Below are positions 43,565-55,528 of a stretch of DNA of 64,000 nucleotides, piece after piece. The notes under the pieces were generated by a model, which saw nothing but the letters and a program-made list of their open reading frames with translations, did no database searches and was not told where the DNA came from. Both the position numbers and the translations under genes were made by a program. The stretch is from Stereocaulon alpinum. Lineage: Eukaryota > Ascomycota > Lecanoromycetes > Lecanorales > Stereocaulaceae. The DNA lies in the NCBI GenBank assembly GCA_018257865.1, contig JAEUBA010000041.1, positions 124,001 to 188,000 on the forward strand, in the 5' to 3' direction. How positions within the stretch are numbered: position 1 is the first letter of the stretch; each line of letters opens with the position of its first letter.

Positions 43565-46513
43565 ACATTGCGCGATACTCCAGGCCGAGATGTTATCACT
43601 GAGCTCGATTAAGTAATCAAGACCCACTTCTAGGCTCAAGGCATCACCTTGTGTAGTACTCGGCTCCCATATCTACAACACTTGTTACAGAAAAACGCGT
43701 CTTCTGCTTCGTACTCTATCTTCTGCCTTCGTACTTTAATAGTCAACAGCTGTCAGCATTGAACAGTTCCTCACTCCGCGTGCACTTTCAGGCTCATCAT
43801 TTGCATACCACCACAGCATATTACTCTGATGAGGCATCATAGATTTGACATCCTATCATGTACTTCCGATGGGATAGACGCGAATTCAAACGTGGGTATC
43901 CTTTTGCCTCGAAATCCGATACCATTATTCTCAATCTCAACGTTACTGCTGAACTTTTGTGAAGAGGAAGTACCGACACCATTGTTGAATTCAGTTCCCT
44001 TCTCATGAATCATGTTGTCATTGCTCCATTGACCTCTTTCAAGTCGGAGCTCCAATTCAAACGATGCTACCGTTTACAAGCAAACGAATCTTCAGTCCCT
44101 GGTATTCCATCTGCAGGAGAAACCTTGCTGGTAGCCAGTTCGTAACACATATGAAGTAGCCCAGCAACGCTTTCGGCGCAACCCTTTGTACGTAGCTAGT
44201 GAATTAGACTTGCAAGTATGTGAGGCTACTCTTCTCCTAGACTTGCATACCCCCTATCATTCTTCACAAGATCATAATTGAGTCTTTTTGAAAGGTATTT
44301 TCGTCTTCATGATCACAAGAGCATTAGTAATTCCAATCAATTGATAATCAACAATACTAAGAATGTAAAATCCTTTATAAAAGTTGAGACATGCAGATGT
44401 GATTCACGTACGGAAGAAGGATACGTAGTGCTCAATAAAGAATGTCCGATCATCAATGGATTGACCAGGGGTGGACACGTCACGCACTGGACTTGTTATA
44501 CCAAATCGTGGAATCGATTGAGTTGCCAATACGGCGAGGGTTATCTTATACTGTGGTACAAGTCATTAGATATGCTGAGCGGGTGTGACAACCTCATGGT
44601 GAGAGTTGAGTGTCGGGGTCATTCTGTTCTTTATAGATGCTTCCATCAATGGAAGTGGCTATTCAGGATTACGTAGGTTTAGAGATCCTTGGGCAGGAAT
44701 TAGGGAGGCATTGAAGCTTGCTTTGGACGTTTTTGCCTAGTCAGGAGGTAGTATTGCCGTCAGCAGTGCAGCGATGGAAGGAAAGGAATATAGAATTGGA
44801 CGGCGGGGATGAGGTAAGCCTATATGAAAGTGGTATTGAGATCTAGAACTCGAGGCCTGACGTTCGATACTCGGAGTAAGGAGGGGCCCTGATCACATTA
44901 CTCTTAAAGTGTTTCTCCAAACTGTTACAGATGCCCAGTTCGATGCGCTCTCCAACTGCGCACTCCTCCTCCAAATGTGACAAAGTAAGGACGTCGACAC
45001 ATAAAGCGCTTCAGCTCCCGTGTCTCCGACGTACCAAGTAGATCTATATCAATTGCTAGATGACCAAAATTCCGAACGGCTTCTTCGAGACCTTTGACCC
45101 CGTACTGAGTGATGAGTGTTGACGTAGGTAGCTCTCAAGTCAGATTTCTATGACACCGGGACGACACTTTCTTGGTGGGCACGTGTCATCTTTATTAAGC
45201 GACTGGACTGGTTATGACCATTGACAAGGTGTACCAAAGGCTATCGCACTTTCCTCCGTCAGATCGTCTATCCACTCACAGATCTGAAACACCGTAGGGA
45301 CCTATAGCAGGTATCAAATGTGAATTCATGATTGATCTGTAGATCTGTAGAGCATGCAGCATAAGATCAAGAACATTGTGTGCTACGATTATCGATCAAG
45401 AGGTACAGTAGTTGCACCTTTAGAGATACCTTTTGCGCCAAGCCGCTAGCAGCTCCAGAGATGCTAACCCCTCGAGCCCCTGTACCCGGCCGGCCCGAGG
45501 CACCTGGAACCCGAGGAAAGCGCCATCTTTGTCCAAGCTGACAACCCAATGATATTACTATAACAAGGATACAGCTTTACAGTACGGTGTAGAAGCGTGA
45601 TACCTGAAGCTAACACAGATAAACAGGAATCTGCACCATTAAAGCGTATCAGCCAAGTGCCGTATTGGTAAGAAATCGGTAGGCTGATTCAACAGACGGG
45701 AAGGCTCGGGCTATGTCCGACCTGCGGCGGGATCTCGATTTACAGCCATGATACATACACGTCCTACGCACTGAAGCAACCGAACGACTTACGCAGTGCG
45801 CTGCGCCCTATTGGCGCCTGCGCCTTACCGGCAGCTTTTCAGACCGGTCCTAGATTTGGTGGTAGTTCTACTGCAATCGCGTCAGCCATCGTAGTTTCCG
45901 GATTGAGTAGTTTCTCCAAATACTCACGACTACGTTTGATGCACTGATTAGAGTGAAAAGTCTGTTCTGTAACATACTCACCCATCGAGCCTTACCAGTA
46001 TGAATTATATCCTGGGTATTGGTGTAAGTCACCGAGCTGCAGAGTCACTGAAATGAGGAACCCTAGAGAAACAGGTTGCTCTCGGGTGGGGGCTGAGTAG
46101 TATCGTGTGATGCGATAAGGCAGTTCTAGCCCGCTGAACAGCAAAATGTGGCTTGGCTAGTGACAAGGGTAGCGGCGCCTGCTTTAAGTTCGGGTAACCC
46201 TCGCCCTTCCACATCGCAATGTCCTTCTTTTTCTAGCACAACCTCATCACCACCATCAAAGAACTAGCCCTTGGTTGCTTGCTAGTTGGAGATGGTCTTT
46301 CTTTACGTTATTGTTCTAAGTAGGGTCGATAATGAAAGTGTTGTTCGTAGTACTTAGCATGCTGGTAAGCACAGCCTTATCACGACCGTGTGCAGAGGCC
46401 GTTTACTTGCGTTCTCCGACAGATATATGCTGATGGAGACAGCAGTATCGCCCCTTCCACCTTTGTACTCTTGGTTCATCATCTGTGAATGGGAGGCGCT
46501 ATAGTCGATAGAG
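43565..46513. other. Gene-poor 2.9 kb
   Basis: The longest span without a gene. Two open stretches stand out: 43837-44055 (minus, 72 codons, Asn/Gly-rich) and 44278-44676 (plus, 132 codons, Cys-rich, no ATG start). Neither joins to a convincing neighbour exon. Around 45460-45565 a GC-rich segment ends in TATAACA, whose minus-strand reading begins TGTTATA, as a long terminal repeat might. No second copy is present in the window. Confidence 0.4.
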
Positions 46514-49500
46514 ATGACTGCCACTCTACCCAACGAGGATGCATGGACGCGAGCCAGGGACCGCTATCTGGAAGACCTTACGGATACGGAGAGAGCAATG
46601 TTCAACAAAGCCTCGATCGAAGAGATTCTGTACGATGCTAGCGCAGCAGAGAAAAAGTATGGTGCTTCTTCAAAAAGTCGCGCGTTATCAAAGAAGCTCG
46701 AGCCGCTCGTCTCCGCTATCGACCAGTATGGCGAGGCAATGGATGTCTACGTCAATGCATATCCACTTGCATTGAGTCCACTTTGGGGCAGTATTCGAGT
46801 TGTCCTCCATGTAAAGTTATCAATTTACCAACGAAAACCCTCTTGAGACTGATAGATTCTTTCAACAGCTTGCCAGCGAATTTCAGAAGTACTTCAACAA
46901 GCTAGTGGATATGTTTGCAAACATTGGGGACGTGCTTCCAAGATTCAAGATATACGAGAAGCTTTTCTCGAACCATGAAGTCCTTATTCAATCGCTTTCG
47001 AAAGTCTATGTCGACATCATTGAATTCTGCATGGATGCCAAGAAGATATTTCGAGACGGAAAGAGAGCTACTGGTCAGTAAGACAATCCCTTACCGTCAC
47101 CACGTCTCGACCACCTTTTAGCCCTTTACCACATCTGGGCCTGGGTCACCTCCACAGTACCCGATAATCCAGGGCTTGTTCAGTATTTAGTGATCTAAGT
47201 ACTCTTGGCATCTGTAGTGGGAACAGGGAGTCTAGTCTGCATAGCCGACGTATAGAGATTGTTCTAGCACGAAAGGATGTGTTATGATAATACGCTAATC
47301 TGTGTAGGCCTAAGGGCTGCTTTGAAGTTGACGTGGAAACCTTTCGAACAACAGTTCGGCAACCAATTAGAACATTTCCGTCAGCATCGAAAGAATGTCG
47401 AGAAGGAAGCTGGACTAGCGCACATGATAGAGGCTGCTGACTCGAGGGCTCTCACGCTCGCTAATCAGATGCAAGTGGAGAAAGATCGGCAACGTTCGTA
47501 GTCGTCCTACCAATATGGCGAAGCAAGCGGCTAATGTTCTCAGTGGACGAGCGTCGGCAATTACTGAAGATGTTGTCCACAGTTGACTACGTAGCCAAAC
47601 ACCAAAAGATTCGAGACGCTCGTTATGAAGGCACAGGCGATTGGTTTCTGAACAACGAAACGTTCCGGGTGTGGAAGGAAGCTGACGCTTCCGCTTGTTT
47701 GTGCTGTACTGGAATACGTACGTGATCGGTCTCACTTATGCTGCAAGAGATCACTACATTAACATCAAACGTTGCCTGAGCAGCCGGCTCCGGAAAAACC
47801 TTTCTAGCGTAAGAATGTTTCTGTCACTCTCGTTTTCGCCTGTATCTCACATGAGGTGCAGATCACGTGTTATCGACGATTTTCTTGGGGCGTCCAGCCA
47901 TACAGATTCACACACCATTTATTACTATTGCGATTACGCCGACGTAAAGACTGTCCAAGCTCAACACGTTCTTGAAGCTATCCTGAAACAGCTTCTTCTC
48001 AAATCCGTTATTCCGGCGAACGTTGAGTGTCAGCTGAAAAAGACGTACCTCGACGAAATGCGCAGTGCAGGGGCTAGGCACCTACGGGAGTATATATGCT
48101 CGGCCATTGCAGATTCTTCCGGGATCTGCATCATTGTCGATGGCCTTGATGAATGCGAGACAGGAGCAAGACACGATGTTATGGCCCTACTAGAAAGCCT
48201 AATTCATCTTGGTCAACCTATTGTCAAGGTTCTCGTCTCTTGCAGAGAGGATGACCAGATCTTGACTTGTTTTGACGCGTTTCCGCGTATTCAGGTGTCC
48301 GAGTCGATGCTTGCTGCAGATATTGAAGCGTTCATTACAGGAAGCGTCAAGTCGAGGATCCGCAGTCGTAGATTGAAGCTCAAGGACCCCACGCTCGAGC
48401 ACAACATTGTTTCAGAGCTGATCTCAAAGGCACAAGGGATGTCAGTACTCCAGAATCTTATCATATGCGGCTCTTGTAGCCGATCCTTGACTTTAAGTTT
48501 GGGACCTTGCAACTTGCACTGTGTCTATTTCTCGGAACTGCCTGCTAACATTTGGCAGGTTTTTGTGGGTCCACTTCCAGCTAGAAGATCTCTGCGACGC
48601 TACCTCAGATACGCATATTCGTGAGATACTTCGGGACTTACCCAAAGGTCTGGGAGAGACCTATGGTCGGATATTGGAAAAGCTGGGCAACTCAAACAAC
48701 AGATTCCCGCCTAAGGTGTTTAGATGGATCGCATGTGCCCAGCGGCCACTTCATCTAGGCGAGCTGCAAGAGGCTGTTAGCCATGAAGTCACCGACGAAT
48801 CTTGGCATGATGCCGCAGACATTGACGGGGACCGACTCATTCGATCTTGTGGAGCTCTAGTTTGTATAGATGAGGACGATCAAACTGTGCGATTTGCACA
48901 CCATACTGTTCTACAATTCCTACTTTCGCCGGGAAAAATACCATCATATCACTTCAGTCTTGCGGAAGCGAATCGCCACGTTGGTGAGATGTGTGTTATC
49001 TATCTCTCCTTTTCGGACTTCGAGACTGCTGTTACCCGCAGACTGCCGAACCAATCTATTGGAGACGCACCCGTATTCCAACCGGGAGGGGTGGCGGGTA
49101 TCCCGAGCTCGTTGGGCATCGGCAAGTTATTGTCCAATGTTGTTCGCTTTTTTCACGCTGGAAAATCAGATAGTCAAATGGACCGTGTCGATATCGACTA
49201 CGAGCGATACATGGGGTTGTCACAGAAGCCTATGGAGCCTGTTGTCCCTGCACTTGCGAAGAAGTATCTATTGCTGGAATATGTGGTAGCTAACTGGGAT
49301 TGGCACACGAAATCGCTCGAGGAATCCAGTAGCGTGATCTGGAACTCGTTTCGTCGCCTCGCTATGCATAAAGAGCTTGCATTCGACTTTCGAAAGTGGG
49401 GCGTTAATGAACATTATGGCGGGCGCTACGGATGTATCGTTTGTAACGCAGAAGCCTCAAAGAGCCATTTCGAACGTCTTCCTTTCATGTCACCGATAAA

Positions 49501-50488
49501 CTATGCTGCGTCTATTGGACATGTGCCCATATTGAGGCTCTTTGAAGGTGAACGAGACGGCATTGCAAGCCTGCCAGCGTATCTTGCACACGAGGACCCT
49601 TACGAATTCATCAGGTCGGCATGCGGCAATGGACGGGGGGACTGTGTTAGGTACCTTTTCGACCGCTTCCCTGCTTACTATTCTCCTGTTGGTGCCATTG
49701 AAACGGCTATCATTCGCGGACATGAAGCACTTGTGCGTATATTCTTGAGAGAATATCCCGAGATACTTGAGCTTTGGGACGGACGCTCTGCGTTGCGCTC
49801 TGCCATTGAAAGCGAGCGTCCTGCCATCCTAGAATCATTGCTAGATGGGGGTATTCCTTTCGATGTGCGAAATCGGGAGGACAAATTCTCAATTGACGTA
49901 GCACTCGACGAAAACCATGATGCTGTCATAGCTATGCTCATAGATAAAGGACTTCTATCTGGGCATGATCTAGTAACAGATGACGACAGTCCACTGCATC
50001 TTGCGGCCCGCAAGGGCAACAGCTCAACCGTGCAAGCTCTCTTGCAGGCGGGGGAGTCGGTTGACACCTGCTATGGACCCTTTGACGACACTGCCTTACA
50101 TGAAGGGGCAAGGTCAGGGCATAGCAACGTTATTGAAGTATTGCTGGATCATAAGGCCAACATCGAAGCACGCTCCACTATGCAATGGACGGCGCTTCAT
50201 CTGGCGACTTTAAACGGACAAGTTGATACCGTACGAATGCTTTGTCAAAGGGGAGCGAAGATTGAGGCAAGATCACGGGGACTTCACGAGACGCCCTTGC
50301 ATCTTGCAGCATGGTGTGGGAACGTTGCCGTGATCCGCGAGGTTGTCAAATGGGGAGCCTACCCTAATACCACTCTTCATGATGGGAGGACGCCGCTAGA
50401 TTACGCGATACAACAGAAGCAGAAAGATGCAGAGGCTGTTCTACGGGAGCTGGGAGCTAAGACTCGTGCCGAACTTCGAGGGGAGTAG
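46514..50488 (+). CDS. DUF7708-NACHT-ankyrin receptor (NLR)
   Basis: Seven exons (46514-46810, 46869-47073, 47308-47493, 47544-47717, 47784-47808, 47862-48440, 48559-50488) join in frame to 1131 residues. Residues about 60-170 match DUF7708 (PLVSAIDQYGEAMDVY, LGSIRVVLH-like WGSIRVVLH, YVDIIEFCMDAKKIF), followed by a helical AHMIEAADSRAL stretch. The NACHT domain has Walker A GIPGSGKT (286-293) and Walker B CIIVDGLDECE. MFLWVHFQLEDL, rebuilt across the last intron, marks its end. Ankyrin repeats fill the C-terminus (PLHLAARKGNSSTVQALLQ, ALHEGARSGHSNVIEVLL, PLHLAAWCGNVAVIREVV). Exon 5 is only 25 nt and holds the P-loop. Intron 2, at 234 bp, is unusually long and its donor is the least certain point. 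Likely an intracellular recognition receptor of unknown ligand. Confidence 0.85.
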
Positions 50489-50891
50489 CTCTAGAGATGG
50501 TCGAGTGCCCTCGAATGAAGCTCGCCATGGCTCAAGTTGAGGGGTAATGGCTTCGCAGGACTACAAGAAGTATAGACTTTTACTCGTTCAATGATCGTGG
50601 CTATGGGTTTGGGAAAATGGCGGGGGAGTATAAGTGGGTGGCGAAGAGCTTAAGAATGCAACAACCCTTTCATCAAGAAAGACAGGATGACGACCAGGTC
50701 CGGATCTCAACTCTTCGGATTGGCACATCGAGATTGTTTTTCAATCACAACCGACTCGATTGGAGTATGCTGGAGCTATGAGATCACAACGTTAAGTACA
50801 CGCTTTGATGGATTGCTATAATACTACAGTGAATCAACACCCGAAAGCCCTGTGCGATGCTAGCCTAGCGTTTGAAAAATGTCCACGCTCC
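50489..50891. other. Convergent intergenic spacer
   Basis: Lies between the stop codons of the ankyrin receptor (plus) and the oxidoreductase (minus). Nothing else seen. Confidence 0.5.
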
Positions 50892-52611
50892 TCACTGCTG
50901 TTTCTTCCCCGGCTTATACCTCACCCCATGACTGATCCACAGATACTTCTTAAACAAATCCTCCGCAAAATCGTCAAATTTCTCATACTCGGCTCCCAAC
51001 CGATACGCAGCAGCTATGCCGCTCACACACGCCATCTCATGCATATTCACCAGCGTCCAGGATCCAGCGAAGAAGGTGCTGTTCTTGCCATTCAGGAACA
51101 TCATGCCGGGTACGACGCGCACGTAGTGCTGCCATCTGTGGCCTAGCTGATGCCACCATTTCGACTCGATGATTTTGGATTTGTCAATGTTGTCTATGGT
51201 CCATAGATCCGAGTGCGTTTTGTCGAGGAAGATGGATTGGAAGACGTGGTTGTCGTAGGGGATGGGGGGTTTATCTGCGTCGTGGTCCATGCGGAATTGA
51301 TGCTGGTAGTTTGTGCAGTCAAAGGCCATTTCTATCTTCTGCATGTCTTCGGGGTAGGAGTGCGTGTAGTACATTGGTCTGTAGCCTGACGGTTCACCAT
51401 CTTGGCCCTCTTTTTCATTCTTGGCGAAGGCGATTTGATCTTCTTGTTGTTTGCTCTTGGGCTTGGCGCATAGTTCGGGGTTGAAGTGCGTTTCGTAATT
51501 CTGTTGGAAGTACTTGGAGTCGGAGTGCGTGATTGTTATGTCGTCGAAGAATTTGGCGCCGCCCAGTACGAATCTTTCGCGCCAGGTGGCTGTTTTGCCG
51601 AGGAGCTTGAGGGCGTCGTCGGCGAGGACACACATTACTAGGTTATCGAATGTTTCTGTACTTTGTGGACCCGTGTGCTCTCCTCCTGCGTGTTCGGCTG
51701 TTGTTGGTTTGCCTTTTTCTGGATCGAATGGTGCTGTGGTTAGCACGACGCCTTTCTTTGACCGGCTCTTGATCGCTGTGACATCTGTGTTTGTGCGGAT
51801 GTTGACGCCTTTGGACTTGAGGTCGTTTGCCCATTCGCCGTAGAACTTTTCGAGATGGGGGAAGGTGACCATTTGGGGGAGGTTGGGGAGCAGGGTTTCT
51901 GAGTCGTAGTCCCAGAGCTTCATGTTTGGGTCGTCGAAGAGGCGCTCGAGAATCGCGCAGGAGACATTTGCTGTTTGATTGCCTGCTCAATCGTTAGCTG
52001 CAGCGCTTGCAGTGAGGAGCCGAATAGCATACCTGTGCCAAGGAACAGCGCAATAAGAGGAAATACCATCTTATCCCCAAAATCCTTACTGAAAAAGAAC
52101 ATCCTCAACATAATCCTAATCGGCACAATCCCCAGCACCGGCATCGTCCACTTAATAATCTTCAACACCCGTCCAAACTTCCGAATATCCCCACTGAACT
52201 GATCCACCAGCGGACTTGGAAAACAATTCGTCCAAAACGAATCCTTGCCCTGTCCAAATGCCACTTGCAGCTTCACGCCCTGCGCCTCGTGTCCGTAGCG
52301 CTTGAAGAAATTGAATGTGTGCTTGAAGGCTGGGGATCCGCCTTGCACGCCGTCGTTCATCCACGATGTGCCGTAGCGGTCGGCATCGAGGGGGATAGAT
52401 GTTGCTTGGCCGCCTACAACGGACATGCGTTCGAGGATTGTGATGTGGTATCTCTGGGGGTGTTGGGCTAGGGTTGCTGCGCACGACTGTGGATTGTCAT
52501 CAGCGATTGATATTTCAGTAGAGAAAATGGAGTGCGAACCATGCCAGCAGCTCCTCCTCCCACAATGACAACCTTCTTCCTCCCATCTTTGAGTAGTCCC
52601 TCTGAAGACAT
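50892..52611 (-). CDS. FAD-dependent amine-oxidase-like oxidoreductase
   Basis: Three exons (52611-52540, 52486-52033, 51982-50892) give 538 residues. The first exon carries the dinucleotide-binding VVIVGGGAAGM motif. The next continues with ITILERMSVVGGQATS, in which the Glu at the end of strand 2 and the GG motif are typical of FAD binding in amine-oxidase-like flavoproteins. The C-terminal FAGSWTLVNMHEMACVSG segment closes the FAD site. A hydrophobic stretch at about residues 140-175 (IIKWTMPVLGIVPIRIML) suggests membrane contact, or part of the substrate tunnel. The substrate cannot be named. The nearest annotations I know for this layout are uncharacterised fungal FAD/NAD(P)-binding proteins. 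Confidence 0.8.
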
Positions 52612-53177
52612 TGCTTTGCTTTGCTCTGCTCTGCTATAGCTCCCAATATGCGCACGTTAAGGACAAAGAATGTGACTGCGCGTTTTCAGGGGTGGCGAGT
52701 AAATCTTATAGTGGAGCCTGACGCGTGATTGAGAATGGACGACGTGTAGATATGAGGAAATGCGCTTTGCCATCTTGGAATGCGCTCGCCTGAGTGGCTG
52801 TTTTCGGAGTGATGATGTCAAATACACGGACGATGGCTTGGTATAGGCTTTTAGTGTGGTCAGTGTGGCTTGGCGCAGATAAGGTTGAAGATTAGGTTGG
52901 GGGTTTGGCAGATGCGCTAGGTACGCTAGGGAGAGATGTGGGGATGTGGGGCTTGGCGATACTTGTGCACAAAGTGGTGTATGTAACATTAGGTACAAGC
53001 GCAAGGGTAACCCTTCGATTTCTAGCTAAGAAGACCTTTTCGCACAGTGTTCAACTTAGTCAACTTCCCCAGCCAGTGTCCTTCCATCTTTAACCACACG
53101 CAGGTACTGCCCTCGCCACAGCAGCAGCCGATCAATTTCAAGTTTCCTTCACAACAACGCCTTCCACCAAACTACCC
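52612..53177. other. Intergenic, nothing recognised
   Basis: 5' region of the oxidoreductase and 3' region of the next minus-strand gene. A short TTGCT repeat directly precedes the oxidoreductase ATG. Confidence 0.5.
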
Positions 53178-54101
53178 TCACGTCCTGTGCTCCCGTCTTC
53201 TTCTTCGATTTGGCCGCTTCTCCTCCAGTCTGTGCACCCCATATGCGGTATTCGCTTCTCGTGCCAGTGGGCGGAATTCAGAGCACCTGGCGTAGATAAC
53301 ATTGCAAGCATCTGGAACGGCACCTTCCGTGCTGACGCCCAGGGCTGGCTCTAGAGCTGTCGTGATCTGTTGGTGAATATCTGCAGCGGGTCCTCCGTGA
53401 TTGCGGAGAAAGTAGCTTTCCATGTGATCTGGCATATGTTTGCAGGATATTGGCGGCAATGCTTCCAGCCCAGCCTGCTTTACTGCCCTCGGATTGTATA
53501 GCGCATACTCTTTGATCCACGATTGCTGATTCATGTAGGGTGAGTGAAACTCAATGACCACAGACTTAAAACCCCTCAAACCTTTGAACCTCTGAAAGAG
53601 CGACGTTGTAAAGAGAAGTGGTTGACAGCTGAGCAGGTTGCCTTGTCCAGCAAGCAGGGTGTTGTGAAATTTGATGCGACAGCTATTTCGGAGGAAATCG
53701 TTGCCTCCAAATTGGGCGACAAGTGTACTGAATTGTGTCTTCCTAGCCGAATCTCGAGGCGTGCCCATGCCGGAGCAATGCAAGTACCATACCCACTTCG
53801 ACATGGTGATGACTATTTCGATGTTCTTCATCTTGTTCGCCATCTTTTGGTCGATAGTGGGTGTGCAATGGTCATTGCAAAAGTCAGGAATGAATCGGAA
53901 AATGCCCTGGCTGTATAAAGCTTCGACCGCTTCTTCGCTGACAGCTTTCGAGGTGTAGAGTATCGCCAGTCTCGTGGCGGCTCTCTCTTCACGGCTAAGG
54001 GAAGCGAAGACGTATGTTGTGCCTAGTAAATGGCCGTAGATCGTATCTCGGATCTCGCGAGGGAATGTGTTAAGCGTGCCTAAGGCAGTGGGAGGGGCCA
54101 T
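53178..54101 (-). CDS. F-box-like / 2EXR-DUF7730-type protein
   Basis: Single exon, 307 residues, ATG at 54101. NTFPREIRDTIYGHLL at residues 11-26 is the motif, followed by the family's LAILYTSKAVSEEAVEALYSQGIFRF block. FQRFKGLRGFKSVVIEFH near residue 190 is the late conserved strand. The C-terminus is a basic tail (RRRRREHR). Both the N-terminal and the middle motif are complete, so it is probably intact. Confidence 0.78.
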   Translation of the reverse strand: MAPPTALGTLNTFPREIRDTIYGHLLGTTYVFASLSREERAATRLAILYTSKAVSEEAVEALYSQGIFRFIPDFCNDHCTPTIDQKMANKMKNIEIVITMSKWVWYLHCSGMGTPRDSARKTQFSTLVAQFGGNDFLRNSCRIKFHNTLLAGQGNLLSCQPLLFTTSLFQRFKGLRGFKSVVIEFHSPYMNQQSWIKEYALYNPRAVKQAGLEALPPISCKHMPDHMESYFLRNHGGPAADIHQQITTALEPALGVSTEGAVPDACNVIYARCSEFRPLAREANTAYGVHRLEEKRPNRRRRREHRT

Positions 54102-55528
54102 TGTGCGAGCGTCGAATCCCTTGTTCCAGTAGAAAGTGCAGGAGAATCATTACCAAGATGGCCTTAGAGATGAACAACGACGACCTCTGACAGGGCGTAG
54201 ATGTAGTAGGTCGAGCTTTTACGACAAGGTGGTTGGTGTGGCGCGCTTCCTTATCACAGGGCTAGCCGTTGAGTGGCGAATGTGTAAGGTGTACTGCCTG
54301 TGGTGTTGATGTGTTGGCGAAGGCACACTGACAATGCTTACGATGCTAAGGAAGTCGAATCCTTAGCATAGCTTTAGAACGCGTCAACATATGAGGCGTA
54401 TCATAACATACGAATCAAAGCTGACATTCTATTCACTTCATACTAGTAACTTTCAATGAGCCATATCAAAATGCATGCACTCTTCCTGTTTGTGTTAATC
54501 AGCCGCGTCTAATATGAAACTTCGGTATTAGCTGTATGGTGTCACACTTTGGACGATACGGTTATAGTACATATGTTTCCAGGATCCTGCTCCTGTAGAT
54601 ATTCAGCGCAGAAATCTAAGGAAATCCTGAGCAGCTCTTGGTGAGGGGAAGTGACATGGCCTTCCTGTGCAACATGAATAATCAGTCGTACAACTTGGCC
54701 ATGACTAAGCCAATGATGCTAATGTTCAAGGTGTAGATCATCAACAATGTTGTTCTTCATTGGTGTGCAAGAACAAGTCTTTGCTTGGAGAATCAATATC
54801 AATTGATATTAATCTAGCCTGAGGGCAAGATGATAGAAGTATGAAGTTTAATGGACAGCTAATGCATGTCAGTGAAGCCCACCGTGCGCGTTGGGCCACA
54901 CCCTGGGGACTGTAGGATCTCTTCTGCCGTTCATAATGATAGACCGCGGCATACAATCAGTCGACAGAAGCATAGTGGCGGCTCAGCCGTAAGCCCCATG
55001 GACGATGCGGAAATGGGCTAGAAGTGTAGCTTTCAAATTGACTTTCCCTCAAAGCTATCATTCCTTGGCCGAAGCCAGCTCTCAATACAAGCAGGCGATA
55101 CAATCGCTGTACGCGAGCTGTCCGAGCCACCGAACTGTAAGGCACGAAACATGCTTCAGATTGACCAAGTACACATTCGTGGAAAGGAAGTCCCTGAAAA
55201 TATCTTGTTGCTGGAATGAGACCTTTAGAGGAAGCATGTTGAAAGTCCAGAGTGTTATCTTCACAACCACCAGCCCGATACAACTCAAATGGCACATATG
55301 CATAAGAATGCATGTTGGCAGAAGGTAAGGTACGCAGGAACAAGCTGCGCGCCAAGATAACCCTCCTGAGATCGCGCTAAGCAGGGGTCTTCAGCCCTAT
55401 CTTGGAGCTTCACGTCGCCTTCGACTGCCTGAGTCGTCAAGCTACACGAGACGCATTCGCTGTCCACAACAATCACTCCGCCGGGTCTTAGAGTTATACC
55501 ATTGCTGCTGATGCAGTAAGTCCTCAAC
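54102..55528. other. Divergent intergenic region
   Basis: 1.4 kb between the F-box-like gene (minus) and PRE5 (plus). Open frames such as 54957-55355 (minus) have no ATG and no motif. No proteasome-associated control element (GGTGGCAAA) was found by eye. Confidence 0.5.

Noticed and set aside
44278..44676. 132-codon Cys-containing plus-strand ORF as a secreted effector
   Set aside because: Starts at TTG with no ATG until late, no signal peptide exon could be joined. Kept only as part of the gene-poor interval.
44861..44870. GTTCGATAC resembling a tRNA B box
   Set aside because: No A box or cloverleaf could be built upstream, and the T-stem does not pair.
54957..55355. 132-codon minus-strand ORF
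   Set aside because: Opens at TTG, no ATG near the start, no motif. Lies in the PRE5 upstream region.
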